Part shown: one piece after another, positions 9,025-18,608 of the stretch
Numbering within the stretch: position 1 is the first letter of the stretch
Layout: each line of letters opens with the position of its first letter
NCBI GenBank assembly: GCA_031549115.1
Contig: JAVBQJ010000051.1
Coordinates: 1-64,000, forward strand
Reading direction: 5' to 3'
DNA: 64,000 nucleotides
Source: JAVBQJ01 sp031549115
Lineage (GTDB): Bacteria > Verrucomicrobiota > Lentisphaeria > Victivallales > Victivallaceae
The notes under the pieces: generated by a model
Told to the model about the DNA's origin: nothing
What the model saw: the letters and a program-made list of their open reading frames with translations, nothing else
Database searches by the model: none
Translations under genes and position numbers: made by a program

Positions 9025-12000
9025 TTCGAACGGGTCCCAATGTATTCGCCGGATTGATATGCCATCAGGTTATGGCATACCGAGGTTTGGGTGCCTGCGG
9101 CATATAAAAAGTTCACTCTGATCATTCCCAGCTCATCCAACTCGTTCGACTGAATCGTTTTACTCAATGTACCGTCTTCAAACAGAACTCCCGATACGAA
9201 AATATTGAGTCTCAGCTCCACATCCGGGCGAGGTTCACTGACAACAATCAGCATTTCATAAAGCTTCGTGCCGTCCGCGTATTCCTGCAGTTCGCGGACA
9301 TAGGTGAAATTGGAGGAGTAAATTCCCATTCCGGTAATCGTTTGTACAGCCAAAACCGGGCCGTCTTCCCCAATCCGCGCATTGGCATACCGTACTTGAT
9401 TGTCATCGGCAAAAGCCCGAATCCAAAGCTTACCCGCCTCGACGGTTTGCTCCGCCGCCAACAGGCGCGAGTCAAAATTCAGCGATGTCCCGGAAGGCAG
9501 CATCGGAATTGCCCAGTCGCGCCCGCGCCCGACCCAACATGCCGTATCGGCACGCGCAAAGTCATATTGCAATACTTCTACTGTGATTGCAGCCTCTATG
9601 GAGTTCCCATCCGCGTTCCGGCACTCCCCGGAAAGGCGGAAAGTTCCGGGAGTATCGAACAGCAGGGGATGCGCAATTCCAGCCTCCCCTTCGAGGCGGA
9701 CTCCTCCGGCTCCGGTAATCTTCCAGTTTCCCTGACAGGAAGCATTTCCCATCAACAGCAACAAAGAATCATTTCGCCGCAGCCGGATATGTTCTCCATC
9801 GTGATCCAGCAAATTGAATGCGTTCCACTTCAGTTCGCGCTTCATCTGCAAAGCATCATTTTCAAAGGAAATTGTCACAGTTTCGGACGCATCCTGGTTC
9901 AGCGGAACGTCACGATACCACTCTTGCGCCCCCATGATGTTGACGGACTCTCCATTTACCTGCACCAACGCGGGATAAAGAGCTGTTCCGGTCAGGCAGT
10001 ATGGCGATATGAAGCTTTCCCGGATATCGGAACAGCTATTGCGCTGCCGCAATAATTCCTCCACTACCGCAGCCCATTTCCCGGAGTGCGAATCCGATCT
10101 ATGTTTGTTGTTTTTTGCCGATTGCTTCCGCCGCCCATCGAACTGCGAATGCACCTGGGTAACGGTAATGGAGTCAATCATCAGTGGCTCGATACTCCGG
10201 TAATTATCGCGGAAAATTTTGATTTTGTGAGTACCGGGCTGAAGACTCGGCGTGTAAACCGGCAACACCACAGCAGTATCCACATTCAAGTCGGGGCAAA
10301 CACTCTTGATCAACAGGCCATCTATGAATATATCCAGCTCCGAACACAAGCCGGCGAACGGAGCTTCACGGCAGGCGATATCGAGGCGCAGAATACCTTC
10401 TGCCTCCAACGCGAATTCATAGGTCGCCGAACCTCGCCGCTCCAATAGCATGACGCTGTCATTCAACGTCTTCCAACGTCCGCGCGTCTCTTTGAACTCC
10501 TTCCCCGCAATGGTTGTGACCGGCCGGAAAGTCAGCGAGTCAAGTTTAATATCCCCCCCGAACGTGTTGACTTCATCGTAATCGCTGATGCCGTTCTGAT
10601 TGGTGTCCTTCTGGTTGGGATCCGTCCCCCAGGTATAAATCTCCTCGCCGTCACTTAAGCCGTCGCCGTCCGAGTCGGGATTGAAACGGTCCGTTCCATA
10701 CAGAAACTCCAAAGCGTCGGTTACGCCGTCCGAGTCGGAATCCTTCTGATGCATCAGATATTCCCGGAACTCCGGAGTGATTTCGGAGCAGTACCAAAGT
10801 TCACTGGCTTCGAACGAGCGGCGCGAAAAGTCCGGACCGCTCCAGGCCAGCTGCAGCCGCGCATTGTGCGTCAACTCCACATATTCGACCCGGAAGGAGT
10901 GAATTCCTCCGGTGAGCATGATACTTTTCAAATATTCCTGCTGACTGCCGGTGAGCTCATTACTGGCGACCAAAGCGTCATCGATATACCAGCGGCAACT
11001 ATCGTCGCTGGAGATAAATAAATTGTATTTCCCGCTCAGGGCGGTCTCGAAATAGCCTTCGACCACCATGCCGACGTTGTCGGTCAGATGGCTGTTCAGA
11101 ACCTCCCCCGAAGTATTGTCGAAGCAGAAATCTGCTCTGATTTCTTCCGCATAGGGAGCCATTTTTGAAAAATCCGGCAGCAAATTCATAACATCGCCGA
11201 AATAGGATACCTTCACGCCGGGAATTTTACCGTCGACAACCGGCTCTCCCGGGGCTACCAGCGGGTTGGAGCCAAGCTGGAACTCCTGCCAGTTGGTCAA
11301 ACCGTCGCCGTCCGGATCGTCATCGGCCAGGGTCGGTGTGTTGCCGAAGTATTTCTGCTTCCATTCGAAATATTTCAGTTCCTCATCGGAAAAGTCCGGC
11401 ACCATCAGCAATACCGGGCTGCGCGGCGATTCGAATCCGGCCGCGTCCGCCGCGCTCACACTGTAAGCATAAACCCCGTCGGCGTATACTTCCCGAGGGA
11501 TCCCCAATGCCGTCGTACCCGGCACCGAAGTCACCGGGACATCGCCGCGGTACACATTAAAGTGAGCCACCGCGGCATTCTCCGGGACGGCATATTCCCA
11601 GCTCAAATCAAAGGTGTCCGGATGCTTTTCCGCACGCAGATTGTAAGGGAAGCTCACCGGGTAATACGGAATCTCCAATTCGGATCTTCCGGCGTTGCCG
11701 GCCAGATTCCGCCGGGTCACTCCGCCAAACGCGTCCGCCGTCACTTTCATGTTTTTGCCGAAAACAACCGGCTCAAACGTATGCTTCCACTCCGGGCCTC
11801 CGGCTGCCGCCGTGTACAGGCTTATCTCATAGCTGTGCCCGACGTAAATCGGAATCGAAATGTCGGCACCGTTCAGCCGGAACTCTCTGGATTCCTCCGG
11901 GAAAGACGTTCTCCGCCACGGACTTTCCGGCAAACTGCCACTGACATTCCGGATTTCCAGCCTGCCGTCCGTTCCCGCCCATGTCACCGTCAGCGACGTC

Positions 12001-14873
12001 AATTCCCACGCGGCGATCTGCCGCCGCAACCGCTGTGCCGCTCCATTGGTAAAATCCCGGCTGGCCAAGCTTGTCGCTATTTGCATGGTATTGTCGAAAA
12101 CATTCCGATCGTAATTATCGTAGTGCAGCAACCGGGGGAAATACCGCCAATAATCATGGATGACCTTCCGGTGCGGTGTCCCGCTCGAACGCAACGGCAG
12201 GTTGGGGAAGTAATCGTAAATCCGGAACTGCGTATCCCGGCTTGCGTCCAAAGCGGCTTTGATATCTGCATTGGCGGCGTCTTCCGGAATGCTCTGAACA
12301 CGCATGAATCCCATCCGGGTCAAGGCATTTCCCACCGTGATTTCATGATCTTTCAGAAAATACAGCGAGACATTGTAGAGCTCTTCGGCGGCAACGAGAT
12401 TGGCAGTATTCGCCGGATTGATCTGGTATGCCCGCCAGTGCGTTTCCGCCAGATCGGCAAGCTTGCCGTTGATGTACACTTCTTCGAAAGAATTACCGGC
12501 CCATTCCTTCTGCATGAGCTGATCCAATTCATTGCGTGCCGCGAGCTTTTCCGCCAGGGTCATGCTCGGGGAAACTTCATTCAGAAACGCCAACTCCTGG
12601 GATACCAGCTGCTCCAGCAGGTCCTGGTTGACCACCGAAAAGGCGATCGTCGTTCCCGTCAGCGCTTCCATGCCGCTCTTTACCGCGGAAATCAGATTTG
12701 CGCCGGTGTAGTCCAGGACATCCAGTTTGACGAAGGCATCGACCACCTGCTGTACCTTGTCTGCCTCCGGATATGTATGCGCCCGCTGGGTACGGAAGGT
12801 ATTAGGGTTGCTCCAGTCCGTCGCCAGCGCAACCGGAGAAACCAACCGGACCTTATACGTATAGGCCAGTCCGGGGATCAGATTGACATCGGTAAACCAG
12901 GACGAATGGCTGGTTGCGATAATCTGTCCGTCGCGGCTGATCTGGTATTCCACCCCCTCCGCATCGCTGACGCTTTCCCACTCGAACGTGAGCTCATTGA
13001 AGCCGCGGGGGCCGGCAAATGGGGTCGGACACGGCGCTTTAGTCGGGTCGGTGCCGTTCAAAAATTCGTGATAATTATCGACGCCGTCCCCATCCGGATC
13101 CAGATAAGAATACATCTCCTGACCTCCGAAATAGCTTTCCATCCAAGCGAAGAAATCCGCATACCGACTTTGATCGCCCGGGTATACGGTGATGCTTCTG
13201 CTGGAAACGGAGGGATTGCCGTCATGATCGTAGGCCACTACTGTGTAGGTATATTCGCCTTGTGCATTATCGAGCGCGATACGCGCGGAGTTGGTCGTGG
13301 TCGAAGCCACCTCCGTATCTCCGCGGAATACCTTGAAGCCGGCAAGCGCAAACCCGCCGGCAGTATTCCATGACCACGACAGGTCAAATACATCCACCCC
13401 CCGGTCTACCCGCAAATTGTAGGGATAATTCTTCGTCTCGGGCACCACAATGTCCACGCGCGACTGCGCACCGGCCGCAGCGGTCGCGCTTCCGGTCCGG
13501 TAATCATAGGTAAAATTCTGTCGTTTGCCGAAGTCGAACGAAGGCAATTCGTAAATCAGCTTGTCGCCACCGTCGACGTCGAGTTCAACGCACCCTTCGT
13601 AAAGATGTCCGGCATACACCGGAACCATGGCTGTGCCGTTGGCAAGTGTGAACAATCGCTCATCCGGAAGGATATTGCGCGGGAAAAGATACTCTTTTCC
13701 GTTTTCGGCCGAAACATTGCGGATCTTCAAAACGCCGGAACGCGGATTGCCGTTTTCATCCGCGAAACGTACTTGAAGCTGGAGCAATTCCCAGGCCGGA
13801 ATGATCTCTTTCCAGGACTGCGACTTCGCATCGTCCGCATCCAGACCGGCCAAGCGCTCCACCATCTCCTGCGCATTTCTCCAGAATGTCACGTCGTAAT
13901 TGTCGTACTCGAGCATTTTCGGGAAATATAAAAAATAGTAAAACAACGGCACATGAAGATTTTGCAGTGTCAGAACCGATGGTTCGGTTTCCGGAAAGAA
14001 CTCGAAATAGCGCATATGGTAGTCTTTGGTCATACCCAATTTGGCGGAAATCTCGGCGGCCGAACTGTCCGAATTCAAACCACTCCGGGCGAACCATGCC
14101 AGACGGCACAGACTGTTGCTCACTGTGGTTTCATCGTCGCCAAGATAGTTCAATGAAAATTCGTAAAACAGCTTAGCCGCGGCGACATGCCCCCTGGCCC
14201 AATGCATTTCGCCGATCTGGGTAAGCTTCGCGTTGATATAAAGGTGATCAAACGTGTTGCCGGAAAAATCATTCTCGAGCAACTGCTGCAGTTCCGCCCT
14301 GGCACCGATCTCCTCGGCGTCCGTCAACGCGGGAGTTACCGCGGTAATGAATGTCAGTTCCTCGACCACCAGTTCCGTGATAACCTCTTCGTCGATCACA
14401 GAAAATGAAATTGCAGTTCCCAGAACCGCCTCCAATCCGGATTTGACTGCGGACATCAAGGCGACGGCCCCTAAATCACTCGACGCATCATGCATGGAAT
14501 CCACTGCGGTTTCAACAACGGAACTGTTTTCAAATTGGGCCGAAGTCAAGGTGTGAATCTGCAATTCGCCGGTCAAGTCCGAACTCTCTCCGCCAACCGT
14601 AACCGCCTTCACCTGATAAATATACATCATGCCAGGCTGTACATTCGTATCGGTATACTCCAGCGCATTTACCGTAGCGATTTCACTGCCGTCACGATAA
14701 ACCTTGTAATTTGCAATTTGCGTGAGACTATCCGGAGGCTGCCAGGAGACAGTGACCTTGCGGTAAGTGGCACGCTTCAGCTTTATGTCCTTAGGAACAA
14801 AGTTTTCCGCCAAAACCATATTCGCTAATATCACAACGAGAGCGCACGCCACAGCAAGAATACACTTTTTCAT
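9021..14873 (-). CDS. 1950-aa secreted multidomain FN3 / PA14 / TSP3 protein
   Basis: Signal peptide (MKKCILAVACALVVILANMVLA). Domain order judged by eye: FN3 (about 27-105), an unknown helical domain (about 110-440), FN3 (480-570), a TSP3 loop (DPDGDGVDNYHEF), FN3 (620-700), then a second copy of the unknown domain (705-1035), FN3, TSP3 (DDPDGDGLTNWQEF), a PA14-like beta-barrel (about 1215-1340, LSGKYNLFISSDDSCRWYID), further TSP3 repeats, a carbohydrate-binding-like jelly roll (1445-1560) and an unassigned C-terminal part. The two helical units share the pattern AVKSGLEAVLGTAISFSV / AVKSGMEALTGTTIAFSV and so are an internal duplication. First gene of the apparent four-gene operon that reads to the left edge; likely an adhesin or matrix protein. 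Confidence 0.88.
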   Translation of the reverse strand: MKKCILAVACALVVILANMVLAENFVPKDIKLKRATYRKVTVSWQPPDSLTQIANYKVYRDGSEIATVNALEYTDTNVQPGMMYIYQVKAVTVGGESSDLTGELQIHTLTSAQFENSSVVETAVDSMHDASSDLGAVALMSAVKSGLEAVLGTAISFSVIDEEVITELVVEELTFITAVTPALTDAEEIGARAELQQLLENDFSGNTFDHLYINAKLTQIGEMHWARGHVAAAKLFYEFSLNYLGDDETTVSNSLCRLAWFARSGLNSDSSAAEISAKLGMTKDYHMRYFEFFPETEPSVLTLQNLHVPLFYYFLYFPKMLEYDNYDVTFWRNAQEMVERLAGLDADDAKSQSWKEIIPAWELLQLQVRFADENGNPRSGVLKIRNVSAENGKEYLFPRNILPDERLFTLANGTAMVPVYAGHLYEGCVELDVDGGDKLIYELPSFDFGKRQNFTYDYRTGSATAAAGAQSRVDIVVPETKNYPYNLRVDRGVDVFDLSWSWNTAGGFALAGFKVFRGDTEVASTTTNSARIALDNAQGEYTYTVVAYDHDGNPSVSSRSITVYPGDQSRYADFFAWMESYFGGQEMYSYLDPDGDGVDNYHEFLNGTDPTKAPCPTPFAGPRGFNELTFEWESVSDAEGVEYQISRDGQIIATSHSSWFTDVNLIPGLAYTYKVRLVSPVALATDWSNPNTFRTQRAHTYPEADKVQQVVDAFVKLDVLDYTGANLISAVKSGMEALTGTTIAFSVVNQDLLEQLVSQELAFLNEVSPSMTLAEKLAARNELDQLMQKEWAGNSFEEVYINGKLADLAETHWRAYQINPANTANLVAAEELYNVSLYFLKDHEITVGNALTRMGFMRVQSIPEDAANADIKAALDASRDTQFRIYDYFPNLPLRSSGTPHRKVIHDYWRYFPRLLHYDNYDRNVFDNTMQIATSLASRDFTNGAAQRLRRQIAAWELTSLTVTWAGTDGRLEIRNVSGSLPESPWRRTSFPEESREFRLNGADISIPIYVGHSYEISLYTAAAGGPEWKHTFEPVVFGKNMKVTADAFGGVTRRNLAGNAGRSELEIPYYPVSFPYNLRAEKHPDTFDLSWEYAVPENAAVAHFNVYRGDVPVTSVPGTTALGIPREVYADGVYAYSVSAADAAGFESPRSPVLLMVPDFSDEELKYFEWKQKYFGNTPTLADDDPDGDGLTNWQEFQLGSNPLVAPGEPVVDGKIPGVKVSYFGDVMNLLPDFSKMAPYAEEIRADFCFDNTSGEVLNSHLTDNVGMVVEGYFETALSGKYNLFISSDDSCRWYIDDALVASNELTGSQQEYLKSIMLTGGIHSFRVEYVELTHNARLQLAWSGPDFSRRSFEASELWYCSEITPEFREYLMHQKDSDSDGVTDALEFLYGTDRFNPDSDGDGLSDGEEIYTWGTDPNQKDTNQNGISDYDEVNTFGGDIKLDSLTFRPVTTIAGKEFKETRGRWKTLNDSVMLLERRGSATYEFALEAEGILRLDIACREAPFAGLCSELDIFIDGLLIKSVCPDLNVDTAVVLPVYTPSLQPGTHKIKIFRDNYRSIEPLMIDSITVTQVHSQFDGRRKQSAKNNKHRSDSHSGKWAAVVEELLRQRNSCSDIRESFISPYCLTGTALYPALVQVNGESVNIMGAQEWYRDVPLNQDASETVTISFENDALQMKRELKWNAFNLLDHDGEHIRLRRNDSLLLLMGNASCQGNWKITGAGGVRLEGEAGIAHPLLFDTPGTFRLSGECRNADGNSIEAAITVEVLQYDFARADTACWVGRGRDWAIPMLPSGTSLNFDSRLLAAEQTVEAGKLWIRAFADDNQVRYANARIGEDGPVLAVQTITGMGIYSSNFTYVRELQEYADGTKLYEMLIVVSEPRPDVELRLNIFVSGVLFEDGTLSKTIQSNELDELGMIRVNFLYAAGTQTSVCHNLMAYQSGEYIGTRSK

Positions 14874-14984
14874 TGGTTTTACTCCAAACCATGTAATTTT
14901 TTTATACCGAAAATATCAGAAAGCAACAAGCACCCCTACGATAATATCACTTCTTGATAATTCAAGTTTATTTTTTTCGAAAGT

Positions 14985-15013
14985 TTGATTTTATTTGATA
15001 ATTCGTATATATT
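14985..15013 (+). promoter_or_regulatory. Sigma-70-like promoter for the gene at 15050
   Basis: TTGATT (14985-14990), a 17-base spacer and TATATT (15008-15013), in an AT-rich divergent intergenic region. The motif TTGATAATTC occurs twice nearby (about 14954 and 14996). Confidence 0.5.
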
Positions 15014-15049
15014 CTAGAAAAAACAAGATTCTCAAAAAGGCGGGTAAAG

Positions 15050-16270
15050 ATGAGCAAATCATCCTCTGTATTATTGTTTTTATTGCTACTTGTGACACAG
15101 GCACAGGCAAAAGAGGCTGTGTGTGGTAATTTTTTCAACGCCCTAAAGCACTCAGATAAGATAATTGTAATTAAGATTGCAGCGAATGGAACTATTGAAG
15201 CTTTGGAGAAGCTAAACGGTGATGTTTTTGCGGAAACAATTCATCTGCCGGATTTTTTTCGCCGCCGTTTCTCGTCGCCAGGAAGTTATCTGTTGCCTAT
15301 CAAAGAACAGGAGGCGATCCCTTTCTTTCCCCCCATGCCACATGCGGAAGCGTCCTATTCCGCTACCAGTCGTCTGCTCGAAGAATACCCCCAGAAAGCC
15401 ACAAACAATGAGTTCTGCTTTTTGAAAGAATTGGTCTGCGCAACCAATCAGGCTTTGCTCCGGGAAGCAGCCTTGCTGGAAATGCGGGAAATCGGCATAT
15501 TTGACTCTCCACTTGACGGCGTTGATATTGACTTTTTTCTGAAGCTCTACTTTCGGTCGGAATTGACAATTCCGGAGCGGCGCCTTTTGCTTGAAGAGTT
15601 GGGCAAGTGCAATTTTATGGCTATGCCGGAAGTGTTCCGAGATGCGCTTCAAGACCTGCGCCTGAGCGCATTGGCCGGCCGGATTTTCGCCGAAAACGAT
15701 CCGCAAGCCTTTGCTTCGTTGTTGCAACAGTACATCCGGGATGACGAGCGTTGGGCAAGCGCAATTCGGCATTCCGAATTCATGATTGCCAATATGGATT
15801 TTTGTCAGGCCGCTCTGGCTCGCTACAATTACGACGCCCCTCCGGAAAATGCTGCAGGCTTTATACCGTTGCTGCTTTGCGCAGAAACGGACAGAGGAAA
15901 AAACATCATGGCCGTAAAATACCTGCTAACCCACAGCAAAGATACCAACGCTTTTGAACTCTACCGGAACCTGGGTTCGTGGTTGAACAAAACCGATCCG
16001 GAGCCTTATCGGAAAGAGATAGAGTATTTTCTACGGAACAACAGGAAAAACGACTATATTTATAATAGTATCGTTTATCCGGCCATGCTCGCGGCATTCT
16101 GCAAAACGGCCGATCCCGGGGCAAGGCAGATGGCCGTGAACTATCTGCAGTACCTTCGTCAGGAAAACAATCTTTCACTGAGCGAAGCCGTGTGCTTGCT
16201 ATTCAAAGGGCCGGAGCAGCCCAATCCATCCTTGGATGAGCTCATCGAAACATTGACCGCGCTCCCTTGA
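15050..16270 (+). CDS. Secreted helical protein of unknown function
   Basis: 406 aa preceded by an AGGCGGG ribosome site. The N-terminus MSKSSSVLLFLLLLVTQAQA is a clear signal peptide, followed by KEAVCGNFFNAL. The rest is rich in amphipathic helices with leucine spacing like HEAT/ARM-type solenoids (for example FLKLYFRSELTIPERRLLLEELGKC, quoted here only as its pattern of paired helices). No catalytic motif was recognised. It is divergent from the surface-protein operon and convergent with the membrane protein gene that ends 6 bases beyond its stop. Possibly an accessory protein to the neighbouring surface system, but that rests only on adjacency. Confidence 0.8.
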   Translation: MSKSSSVLLFLLLLVTQAQAKEAVCGNFFNALKHSDKIIVIKIAANGTIEALEKLNGDVFAETIHLPDFFRRRFSSPGSYLLPIKEQEAIPFFPPMPHAEASYSATSRLLEEYPQKATNNEFCFLKELVCATNQALLREAALLEMREIGIFDSPLDGVDIDFFLKLYFRSELTIPERRLLLEELGKCNFMAMPEVFRDALQDLRLSALAGRIFAENDPQAFASLLQQYIRDDERWASAIRHSEFMIANMDFCQAALARYNYDAPPENAAGFIPLLLCAETDRGKNIMAVKYLLTHSKDTNAFELYRNLGSWLNKTDPEPYRKEIEYFLRNNRKNDYIYNSIVYPAMLAAFCKTADPGARQMAVNYLQYLRQENNLSLSEAVCLLFKGPEQPNPSLDELIETLTALP

Positions 16271-16276
16271 TCCGAC

Positions 16277-16798
16277 TCAAGGGACAACAGCAATGCGGAG
16301 TCTGCAATTTTTCTCCTTACGCCGCCACGAAAGCGATAAAAAGGCAAGATAAGATGCGGGCAGTATCGCAACCATGCCAAGATATTTGGAATACTTGAGC
16401 GATACAATCGGATCGACCCCGAGCCATTTCAAAATGATCGGAAAAACAGTCCCCAAGGCAAAACCGATGACAAATGCCAGAAGAATGAAACGCCAGAAGT
16501 ACAGAAACCAACTCCAGAGCTTCGGAAAAAAACCCGAAGCCCGAGAGCCTGGATGCAGGACCAGATCACTGCCTTTGAACTTTCTTCCGAAACAGTATAT
16601 CATGAGCAACAGCGAGGCCGCCAGATTGGCAAAAATGCCAAAGAATATGGCGACAATGTAGAGCTGCGCAGGGAAAAAAATCCCTCCATAGTTAATGATA
16701 ATTCCTCCCGAGGCATTCAGCAGGATGAAAACGATGGCATAGCGCCAAAAAAAATGCCACCACACAGTATTGACAGCTCGAATTTGCACTCTTGCCAT
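16277..16798 (-). CDS. Small four-helix membrane protein, unknown function
   Basis: 173 aa with hydrophobic segments at about 12-32, 40-70 (FFPAQLYIVAIFFGIFANLA), 95-125 (FWRFILLAFVIGFALGTVF) and 138-155, and a basic cytoplasmic tail (SWRRKEKNCRLR). No family recognised. Read from its own promoter at 16853-16880. Confidence 0.72.
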   Translation of the reverse strand: MARVQIRAVNTVWWHFFWRYAIVFILLNASGGIIINYGGIFFPAQLYIVAIFFGIFANLAASLLLMIYCFGRKFKGSDLVLHPGSRASGFFPKLWSWFLYFWRFILLAFVIGFALGTVFPIILKWLGVDPIVSLKYSKYLGMVAILPASYLAFLSLSWRRKEKNCRLRIAVVP

Positions 16799-16852
16799 GA
16801 AAACGACTCCTTTTCCCTTATCATATTGTTGTGCGACGATAATATATCGGGA

Positions 16853-16880
16853 AATATACAGGATTGTGGAGTAATGTCAA
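16853..16880 (-). promoter_or_regulatory. Sigma-70-like promoter for the membrane protein at 16798
   Basis: On the minus strand TTGACA (16880-16875), 16-base spacer, TATATT (16858-16853). About 55 bases from the start codon. Confidence 0.6.
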
Positions 16881-17209
16881 TCTTGTCTTTCAAAAAAATA
16901 GGTAACACAACAATTGAAAACAGAAGGAGCTTTGAACTCAAATAGAATTGTGCGATTTCCTTATGTTGAGCCCAGAAAAGTTTTCTGTTTTTTAAGTGCG
17001 AATTTCCGCATTTCCGAGATCGAAAATTTGATGGATACAAGCGGCTTTTCGTTCCCACCCTTTGGGAAAACGCAGGGCTCCCCGCGTGTGGAGTATATGA
17101 ATACGCACCACAGCCCGAGCAGCAAATGCGAGAACTTATGATATAGCATAAAATATAAAATGTAGTTCAAGTAGTTTTACTTATATATTACGTCTCCGCA
17201 AACAACAAA
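16881..17209. other. Intergenic region without a convincing gene
   Basis: Holds AT-rich sequence, a short inverted repeat followed by six T (CAGAAAA/TTTTCTG near 16974) and a lone stretch near 17075 that superficially resembles a type I-E CRISPR repeat. No open frame here has a ribosome site and recognisable protein pattern. It lies between two divergent genes at the left border of the clamp cassette. Confidence 0.5.
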
Positions 17210-17258
17210 AAGCCTTCCGTCGCGGTCCATTCGGGACTGCGGCGAAAGGCTTGATTTT
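17210..17258 (+). terminator. Hairpin with T-tract directly upstream of the clamp gene
   Basis: AAGCCTT (17210-17216) pairs with AAGGCTT (17246-17252). The interior CGCGGTCC/GGGACTGCG pairs further, and GATTTTT follows. It ends only about 6 bases before the GGGAGG ribosome site of the clamp gene, so it may be a leader attenuator or the end of a transcript that enters from upstream. Only the 3' arm is kept in the decayed copy at 53.7 kb. Confidence 0.5.
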
Positions 17259-17272
17259 TATCGGGAGGTAAT

Positions 17273-18532
17273 ATGAAAATCAGAAAAAATGTGTTGGCCG
17301 ATGCTTTGAAGGTGTTGGGGAAGGTTTGTTCGCAGACTTCGCCGGTGGAGTTTCAGCGGATGGTCCGGTTTGTGGGGACGGGTTCCGAAGCGGTGTTGAT
17401 GGCGACGGATGGGGTGGAGGTCGTCGCGCTGACGGTCGAGGCCGAGGGGGTGTTTGACTTTGGCGTAGAGTTGAAGGGGTTGCGGGAGGTGGTTCGGACT
17501 ACGAAGAATGAGGTGGAGTTGCAGGGCATTCCGGTTGAATGGCCGGAGGTGGCGGTCGTGCCGGCCGATGCGGTCGAGGTTGCTTTGCCGGAAGATTTCG
17601 GGAACTTGTTGGCCTTGGCGGCGCCGGTGGTGGATCGGTTGGAGGCGCGAAGGACGTTGCAGGGGATTAATTTATCCTGCGACGGGGTCACGGTAACCGA
17701 TGGCAAGCAGTTGTTGAATCTGCCGTGCAAACTGGATTTGCGCGAGGAATTCACGTTGCCGTTTCCGCATGCGTTGTTGGCGGCGAAGCCTGCCGGAAAA
17801 GGCGTGCTGCAGGTTTGGCATGTCAAAGAGGAGCGGTTATTCCGGCTGGAGATCGGCGGCTTCGTTTGGCAGGGGAAGGCTTTGCCGGGAGCGTATCCGA
17901 ATTGGAAACAGGTGTTGCCGATGGAGCGGTCGCTGGATTGCCATTTGACGATTTTGGAGCCGGAACGGGTGATCAATTTTCTCAAGGTTGTGCCGGATCA
18001 ACCGCCGTTTCATGCGGTGGAGTTGCAGATGATGCAGAAAGAAGTGACTTTCATCCCCGTGGTCGCGCCGAATATGAAGCTTCAGGTCGAAGCCGAGTTG
18101 ATCGGGACGGCTCCGGTGAAGCTCTTTGCCTTGAATAAGCATATCTTGCTGCGGATGCTGCAGCAGGGGTACAAAACCTTTGCCACCGGTTCGGACGGCA
18201 ATACCCCGGTGCTGGCGACCGGCGGCTATGGCCGCTTCATCGCCATGCCGGTTCGCGCGATTCCCAACAAAGTTACCCATATTCAACCCGTAATTCAGAA
18301 GGAGGAACCCAAAATGGAAGAAAGTAAACCGATTGAAACCGTCGAATCCGTCAACGTGATGGATGAGCTCAACGCCGCCGTGGACGATCTGCGCGGCAAA
18401 CTCAAAATGCTGTTCGACGAGTCGGCGACGCTGACCCGAAAAGTTAAGGAGGCCGTGTTGGCGCAGAAGCAGAAAGAGCGTGAGTTCATTCAGGCGCGTC
18501 GTGCTATCGAACGGATCAAGATGGCGATTTAA
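17273..18532 (+). CDS. DNA sliding-clamp (DnaN) paralogue with C-terminal coiled coil
   Basis: 419 aa behind a strong GGGAGG site. Residues 1-330 follow the three-domain beta-clamp pattern: ALKVLGKVCSQTSPVEFQ...VLMATDGVEV (domain 1), RRTLQGINLSCDGVTVTDGK and GKALPGAYPNWKQVLP (domain 2, matching the clamp RPVL-G and G-FPDY...IP motifs), and a final YGRFIAMPVR like the clamp C-terminal MPVRL (domain 3). Unlike DnaN it continues with an acidic linker (PVIQKEEPKMEES) and a charged coiled coil (about 355-419, LRGKLKMLFDESATLTRKVK). Divergence and position make it an accessory clamp, not the replicative one. It heads a cassette with a nuclease, suggesting a clamp-tethered recombination or processing complex; that role is inference. 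Confidence 0.82.
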   Translation: MKIRKNVLADALKVLGKVCSQTSPVEFQRMVRFVGTGSEAVLMATDGVEVVALTVEAEGVFDFGVELKGLREVVRTTKNEVELQGIPVEWPEVAVVPADAVEVALPEDFGNLLALAAPVVDRLEARRTLQGINLSCDGVTVTDGKQLLNLPCKLDLREEFTLPFPHALLAAKPAGKGVLQVWHVKEERLFRLEIGGFVWQGKALPGAYPNWKQVLPMERSLDCHLTILEPERVINFLKVVPDQPPFHAVELQMMQKEVTFIPVVAPNMKLQVEAELIGTAPVKLFALNKHILLRMLQQGYKTFATGSDGNTPVLATGGYGRFIAMPVRAIPNKVTHIQPVIQKEEPKMEESKPIETVESVNVMDELNAAVDDLRGKLKMLFDESATLTRKVKEAVLAQKQKEREFIQARRAIERIKMAI

Positions 18533-18550
18533 GTTGCAAACACAAATGAA

Positions 18551-18590
18551 GCCGGAGAGCCGGGGGCGGTGATGCCCTCGGCTCTTCGGC
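18551..18590 (+). promoter_or_regulatory. 17-bp hairpin between clamp and next gene
   Basis: GCCGGAGAGCCGGGGGC (18551-18567) pairs with GCCCTCGGCTCTTCGGC (18574-18590), with only two G-U pairs and a six-base loop. There is no T-tract, so it is more likely an mRNA-processing or stability element than a terminator. It is conserved in the decayed copy near 53180-53215. Confidence 0.6.
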
Positions 18591-18608
18591 GTTTATGGAG
18601 GTGAGATT

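Noticed and set aside
11562..13373. A 603-codon plus-strand frame
   Set aside because: Antisense shadow of the 1950-aa FN3/PA14 protein, which has clear domains.
17072..17120. A stretch resembling a type I-E CRISPR repeat
   Set aside because: Single copy, no spacers or second repeat, no cas genes; the Cas4-like nuclease nearby is explained by the clamp cassette.
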